NCBI GenBank assembly: GCA_019059635.1
Contig: JAGVRJ010000007.1
Location: 558,001-622,000 of the forward strand
Origin: Proales similis
Lineage: Eukaryota > Rotifera > Eurotatoria > Ploima > Proalidae
DNA: 64,000 nt
Direction: 5' to 3'
Shown here piece by piece: positions 61,956-64,000 of this stretch. Made by a program: the position numbers and the translations under genes. The notes below the pieces were generated by a model. It did no database searches and was not told the DNA's origin. It saw nothing but the letters and a program-made list of their open reading frames with translations. Position 1 is the first letter of the stretch, and every line of letters begins with the position of its first letter.

Positions 61956-62762
61956 CTGGGCTGTGGCTGTTGCCGCTGGAAATGTGGGCCAAATGAGCGC
62001 CGGCCAGAATTGATGAATCACTCTGTCCGAGCGGAGTAGACTTTAATCAGACGCGCGGCATGACGCCTTGAATTCGCCGCGAAAAGGGCACCTAATTGCA
62101 TAAGGCTCCCAGACTCCTGATCAGCATCGAATGCAAGCTGTTTGCCGTTAATAGCTCGCTCAACTTGTCTGATTAGCTTTGCCTCATTGTCTGCGCGCCT
62201 GCCAGCCTGCTCGCTAAATGCACCATTAGTCGTCTCTGTTGGTCTCGAACAGTGTCTGCTCTTAGTTTCCCACCGCTAGCCGGTTAAAAACCCCCCTGAG
62301 CAAAAAAACAAAAAAGAAAAGCAAAAGAAAGCAGAATAGGCCAAGAACGAAACGCTTCTCGTCGAGGGCTAAAATAAGCTTCGACGGGCTGGAGGGGCAA
62401 GAGAGCTTGTCAGGTTAATAAACTTGAAGACAATGGGTGGTCGGGATTGAGTAATCAAATTTTAAACACTGACCTTGTCGATTCAGGTTGTATAACAAAT
62501 CAAACCGGTTGTAGACGGGCACACTGCTTCTGAATTCGCTCTCCTCTTTTATTCTCTCCTCGCCGTCAGACTCGCTCTCAAGCCGACTTTGATCTAATTT
62601 GAATGAGCTGCGCTGATTTGGAGCTGCTCGTGCAGCGGCCACCCGTCGATTTGGATTGTTGATCGCTTTTGATGAATCAGTCTCGACCAGCCTGGACACG
62701 AGCCATACAACCGAGCTCCAAACAACAAACATCAGCCAATGAATGGTGGCCGCAATTATCAT
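44308..62762 (-). CDS. Large PDZ-C2 scaffold gene with three alternative first exons
   Basis: The model joins an alternative first exon (see separate entries) to common exons 55059-55406, 50371-53787, 49316-49915, microexon 45049-45081 and 44308-44918. Every junction is phase 1. Predicted proteins are 1,765, 1,698 or 1,705 residues. A PDZ domain spans the second and third exons (GFGFELQGGDVDNQLTFIV, carboxylate loop GFGF, then GDILVSIQGKNVIGIRR and IEIVVCRL). A Ser/Glu-rich disordered region of about 1,300 residues follows. A C2 domain ends the protein (YGQLELSLVYDPEAQKLQI, DARNLIESDLRDAYVRL, FMGQCLVELANL). C2 loop 3 lacks the acidic residues of calcium-binding C2s. The architecture recalls RIM/Fife/CLA-1 active-zone scaffolds, but I cannot assign the family. 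The join from 49316 to 45081 crosses the filament gene and is the weakest step. An in-frame stop at 49287 would end the protein there if that intron is not used. Confidence 0.58.
45049..45081 (-). CDS. 33-nt phase-symmetric microexon of the PDZ-C2 gene
   Basis: Bounded by a good acceptor (cgacag) and a strong donor (gtaagtag). It starts after one carried base and leaves one, so it can be included (adding ADKEKAKHKG) or skipped without changing the downstream C2 frame. Confidence 0.5.
45082..46497. other. Noncoding: filament 3' region and host intron
   Basis: 1.4 kb with the 3' UTR of the filament gene, the 11-bp hairpin, a short (TG)n run at about 46169-46184 and AT-rich sequence leading to the 33-nt microexon. 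Open frames present lack any family resemblance. Confidence 0.45.
46404..46430. repeat. Perfect 11-bp hairpin 3' of the filament gene
   Basis: Inverted repeat 46404-46414 / 46420-46430, 5-nt loop, 68 bp beyond the filament stop codon at 46498 (minus strand), so probably in its 3' UTR. Confidence 0.55.
46498..48689 (-). CDS. Cytoplasmic intermediate filament protein, protostome type
   Basis: Exons 47583-48689, 47466-47477 (12 nt), 47000-47355 and 46498-46825 give 600 residues. A 115-residue Ser/Pro-rich head precedes the rod. The helix-initiation motif is ELNDRFASYVERVRFLEAQNKKL. Coil 1B is about 143 residues, as in lamins and protostome filaments and about 40 longer than in vertebrate cytoplasmic types. 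The helix-termination motif is EVEIRTYRKLLEGEE. The tail (about 110 residues) is Ser/Pro/Arg-rich, with no lamin-tail Ig fold, no nuclear localisation-like block and no CaaX box, so I call it cytoplasmic. The 12-nt microexon (LENA) and the tail acceptor (gtgag at 46826) were chosen to keep phase. The gene appears to lie inside a same-strand intron of the PDZ-C2 locus. Confidence 0.88.
48690..49315. other. Upstream region of the filament gene
   Basis: 626 bp between the filament ATG and the donor of the PDZ-C2 exon at 49316. It has a CTC/CCT repeat at 49061-49082 and no supported coding frame. Presumed filament promoter inside the host intron. Confidence 0.4.
53788..55058. other. 1.3-kb intron splitting the PDZ domain
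   Basis: Intron between the two PDZ-coding exons, about twenty times the usual intron length here. AT-rich at 53.85-54.1 kb, CT tracts at 54.76-54.80 kb. No coding frame supported. Confidence 0.5.
55535..55643 (-). CDS. Alternative first exon C of the PDZ-C2 gene (poly-Gln N-terminus)
   Basis: ATG at 55643; 36 codons plus one base, donor gtaggc at 55534, only 128 bp before the common acceptor. The peptide MGRKAHRLALYSEKQQQQQQ has a Gly at position 2 and a six-Gln run. It is the closest start to the PDZ exon and may be the basal isoform. Phase 1 end. Confidence 0.6.
55644..57626. other. Noncoding region between first exons C and B
   Basis: 2 kb upstream of first exon C and downstream of exon B. 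Contains CA/TG runs near 55959-55973 and 56320-56340, GATGAT runs near 56781, and AT-rich blocks. Likely promoter and intron of the PDZ-C2 gene. Confidence 0.45.
57627..57714 (-). CDS. Alternative first exon B of the PDZ-C2 gene (Cys-cluster N-terminus)
   Basis: ATG at 57714; 29 codons plus one base, donor gtaagt at 57626. The peptide starts MSCCCGVKSTIKSPKKASK: three Cys next to the start followed by a basic stretch, the classical layout for palmitoylation-based membrane attachment. It ends in phase 1 like the other two first exons. Confidence 0.6.
57715..62473. other. 4.8-kb noncoding region between first exons B and A
   Basis: The longest noncoding stretch in the window. It has several TAATTA homeodomain-type cores (for example 59108, 60957 and 61814), CA runs near 57984 and 60454, GATGAT runs near 61451 and the (TG)n array at 61882. 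No coding frame or RNA gene recognised. Probable distributed cis-regulation of the alternative promoters. Confidence 0.4.
61882..61947. repeat. (TG)n microsatellite
   Basis: About 33 uninterrupted TG units followed by a short GCGCGC run, able to adopt Z-DNA. It lies in the long intron/promoter region of the PDZ-C2 gene. Confidence 0.95.
62474..62762 (-). CDS. Alternative first exon A of the PDZ-C2 gene (transmembrane N-terminus)
   Basis: ATG at 62762; 96 codons plus one base, donor gtcagt at 62473. The N-terminus has a hydrophobic, Trp-rich segment (MIIAATIHWLMFVVWSSVVW) that reads as a membrane anchor, then a basic and Ser/Glu-rich tail. It ends in phase 1, matching the acceptor at 55406. 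Linkage to that acceptor is inferred from phase only. Confidence 0.55.
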
Positions 62763-63777
62763 ACTCTAAACGCAAAGAAGTTTAAAGAGGACAAGTCCGA
62801 GCGAATTTTTATTGCGCCTGACGGTGGGAGAACGCAGGTGCTTCTCGACTAGGCCGTGCGCTCTCTCTCTCTTTGTTCTGTTGTGGTGTTGTAAACTAGG
62901 CCGGGCGAGAATAGGAAGCTAGATGAGCTGAATTAGCCCGGGCATACAAGCTCTCGCTGAGTTTGTTATCTACCGTCCAACAACCTCTGCTTTTATTCTC
63001 CGCGTCTGTGTTGTCGGTTTTAATTTGAAAGCTAGAGTTGATAAGGTGAGAAAAGAAATTTAAAGCCGTCCGAACGACGTATAAACAAACCGACGAGCAA
63101 GGAGAGTAGCAAACAACCGCGACCCTAACTGGACATAAAATAGCAACCTGATCGCTTGCTTTAATAATTGCTTCATTCCGTTTATTTGATTACGTCATTG
63201 AGGATCGGCCTCTTCACAACAATTCATCAGCCCGACAGTCAACTCTCTGGTCTCAAGCGGTTTTCAAGCTCTGGAATAACAAGACTTTATTTTGTTTATT
63301 TAGTTTGTCGGTGTTGCCAATTTAAGGCGCATGTTTGAATGCAGAAGCGAGCCGGTTCAAATGACCTTTTATGAGCAGAGTTTGCTCTATTCGCTCAGGC
63401 ATGAACACCGCCTTGAAGCATCCAATGGACCACAATTCACCATGCAAACAGTTCTTTTTGAGATTCAACAGATGCTTGTGAGCTGACGCGGCTAATTACA
63501 GACTTTCAAAGCTATAAGCTCACACAATTAGCTCTCGAACCCGACAGAGAAATCTCGAAAAAGCCTTTTTGAACTAAATAAAATCGTTGGTCGAACATTA
63601 TTTGAATTTTTTGAATAAGTAAAAAACGTACAAACATTGACGATTGAAATTTGAAAAGCCGCCATTTCACACTGAATGAGAAGAAGTATCTGAGCCTGAG
63701 CCCGTTTGATATTTTCTCTAAATCTCGTGATAACTTGTATTTGTTTGGCTGGAACAACCGAATAAACATTCGCACAG
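62763..63777. other. Intergenic region upstream of first exon A
   Basis: About 1 kb between the start of the PDZ-C2 gene (-) and the receptor-like fragment (+). A 49-codon frame from the ATG near 63331 ends at a possible gtgagc donor, but it has no hydrophobic or family features. Otherwise nothing supported. Confidence 0.4.
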
Positions 63778-64000
63778 AAACTTTCGAGTGCTGGTGCTTT
63801 ACTTTTCGAATCTGCTGCTAGGAAATGCGGTCTTCACTTTCATCAACCTTGGAATCGACATTCGCCTTCTGGTTCATATTAAGCGGTGTGAAATCCGCAA
63901 GGAGCAGTCTCAAATCAAAATCACCAAAATGATCGTCTTCAATGGCCTCTTGTCCTTCTTCTTTTCGCTTTCCCTGTACCAACGCTTCTTTTTTTTTGTA
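63778..64000 (+). CDS. Partial seven-transmembrane receptor-like exon (cut by window end)
   Basis: An acceptor (cgcacag) opens a frame that stays open to the window edge. It reads two hydrophobic segments, LVLYFSNLLLGNAVFTFINL and MIVFNGLLSFFFSLSL, separated by a basic loop (DIRLLVHIKRCEIRKEQSQI then KITK). This fits TM5, intracellular loop 3 and TM6 of invertebrate rhodopsin-type orphan or peptide receptors, where a KITKM-type start of TM6 is common. No other receptor exon could be identified upstream, so the family is tentative. Confidence 0.35.

Noticed and set aside
63331-63480. 49-codon frame ending at a possible donor upstream of the receptor-like exon
   Set aside because: No transmembrane or family features, and the phase link to the fragment at 63778 cannot be shown.

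Overview
This is eukaryotic, metazoan nuclear DNA from a very compact genome. About 24 protein-coding genes fit in 64 kb. Most introns are only 55-65 bp, and GC-AG introns recur. Intergenic gaps are often 100-600 bp, genes are arranged head-to-head or in same-strand runs, and I see no transposon. The gene set is animal-specific: INTS13, DENND11, SARM1-like ARM-TIR, cytoplasmic intermediate filament, MARVEL proteins, STMP1 and MICU. The intermediate filament has the long, lamin-type coil 1B of protostomes but no lamin tail. This argues against a chordate (short coil 1B) and against most arthropods (no cytoplasmic filaments). A small lophotrochozoan-like protostome with a reduced genome, such as a miniature annelid, fits best. 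That placement is inference.

Layout. 0.1-3.7 kb (+): MRPS23, ANKRD49 and DENND11 in a tight same-strand row. 4.1-5.3 kb: GINS3 (-) head-to-head with an STMP1-like mitochondrial micropeptide (+), followed by a triple-hairpin candidate RNA at 5.6-5.7 kb. 5.9-9.97 kb: IPO9 (-), divergent from a MICU2/3-type calcium-uptake regulator (+, 10.2-12.7 kb). 13.1-26.9 kb: five minus-strand genes in a row, transcribed in the order INTS13, ZCCHC14-like, SGF29, DDX23, SPIN90/Ldb17-like. 28.4-32.3 kb (+): three tandem MARVEL-domain genes with the same exon layout. 32.5-38.2 kb: ZNF830 (-), PSMC5 (+), a 95-residue secreted peptide (-), POMP (-) and RPL27 (+). 38.5-43.7 kb: NADP isocitrate dehydrogenase (+), an ARM-TIR protein with a CaaX-like tail (+) and SELENBP1 (-).

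44.3-62.8 kb is different in character. One minus-strand locus appears to join a PDZ domain, a 1,139-codon low-complexity exon and a C-terminal C2 domain. It has three alternative first exons, at 62.7, 57.7 and 55.6 kb. All end in phase 1 on the same acceptor, and they give three different N-termini (transmembrane, Cys-cluster, poly-Gln). Kilobase introns fill this locus, and a complete cytoplasmic intermediate filament gene sits inside one of them on the same strand. The last 230 bases hold a fragment that looks like part of a seven-transmembrane receptor on the + strand.

Most genes are housekeeping functions: mitochondrial translation and calcium uptake, DNA replication, nuclear import, splicing, SAGA, Integrator, proteasome and ribosome. 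They are packed with shared promoters. The lineage-specific interest lies in the PDZ-C2 locus with its nested filament gene, the ARM-TIR-CaaX protein, the MARVEL triplet, the small peptides and several perfect hairpins outside coding sequence. Exon joins were derived by hand from GT/GC-AG sites, reading-phase continuity and remembered family alignments. No search was run.
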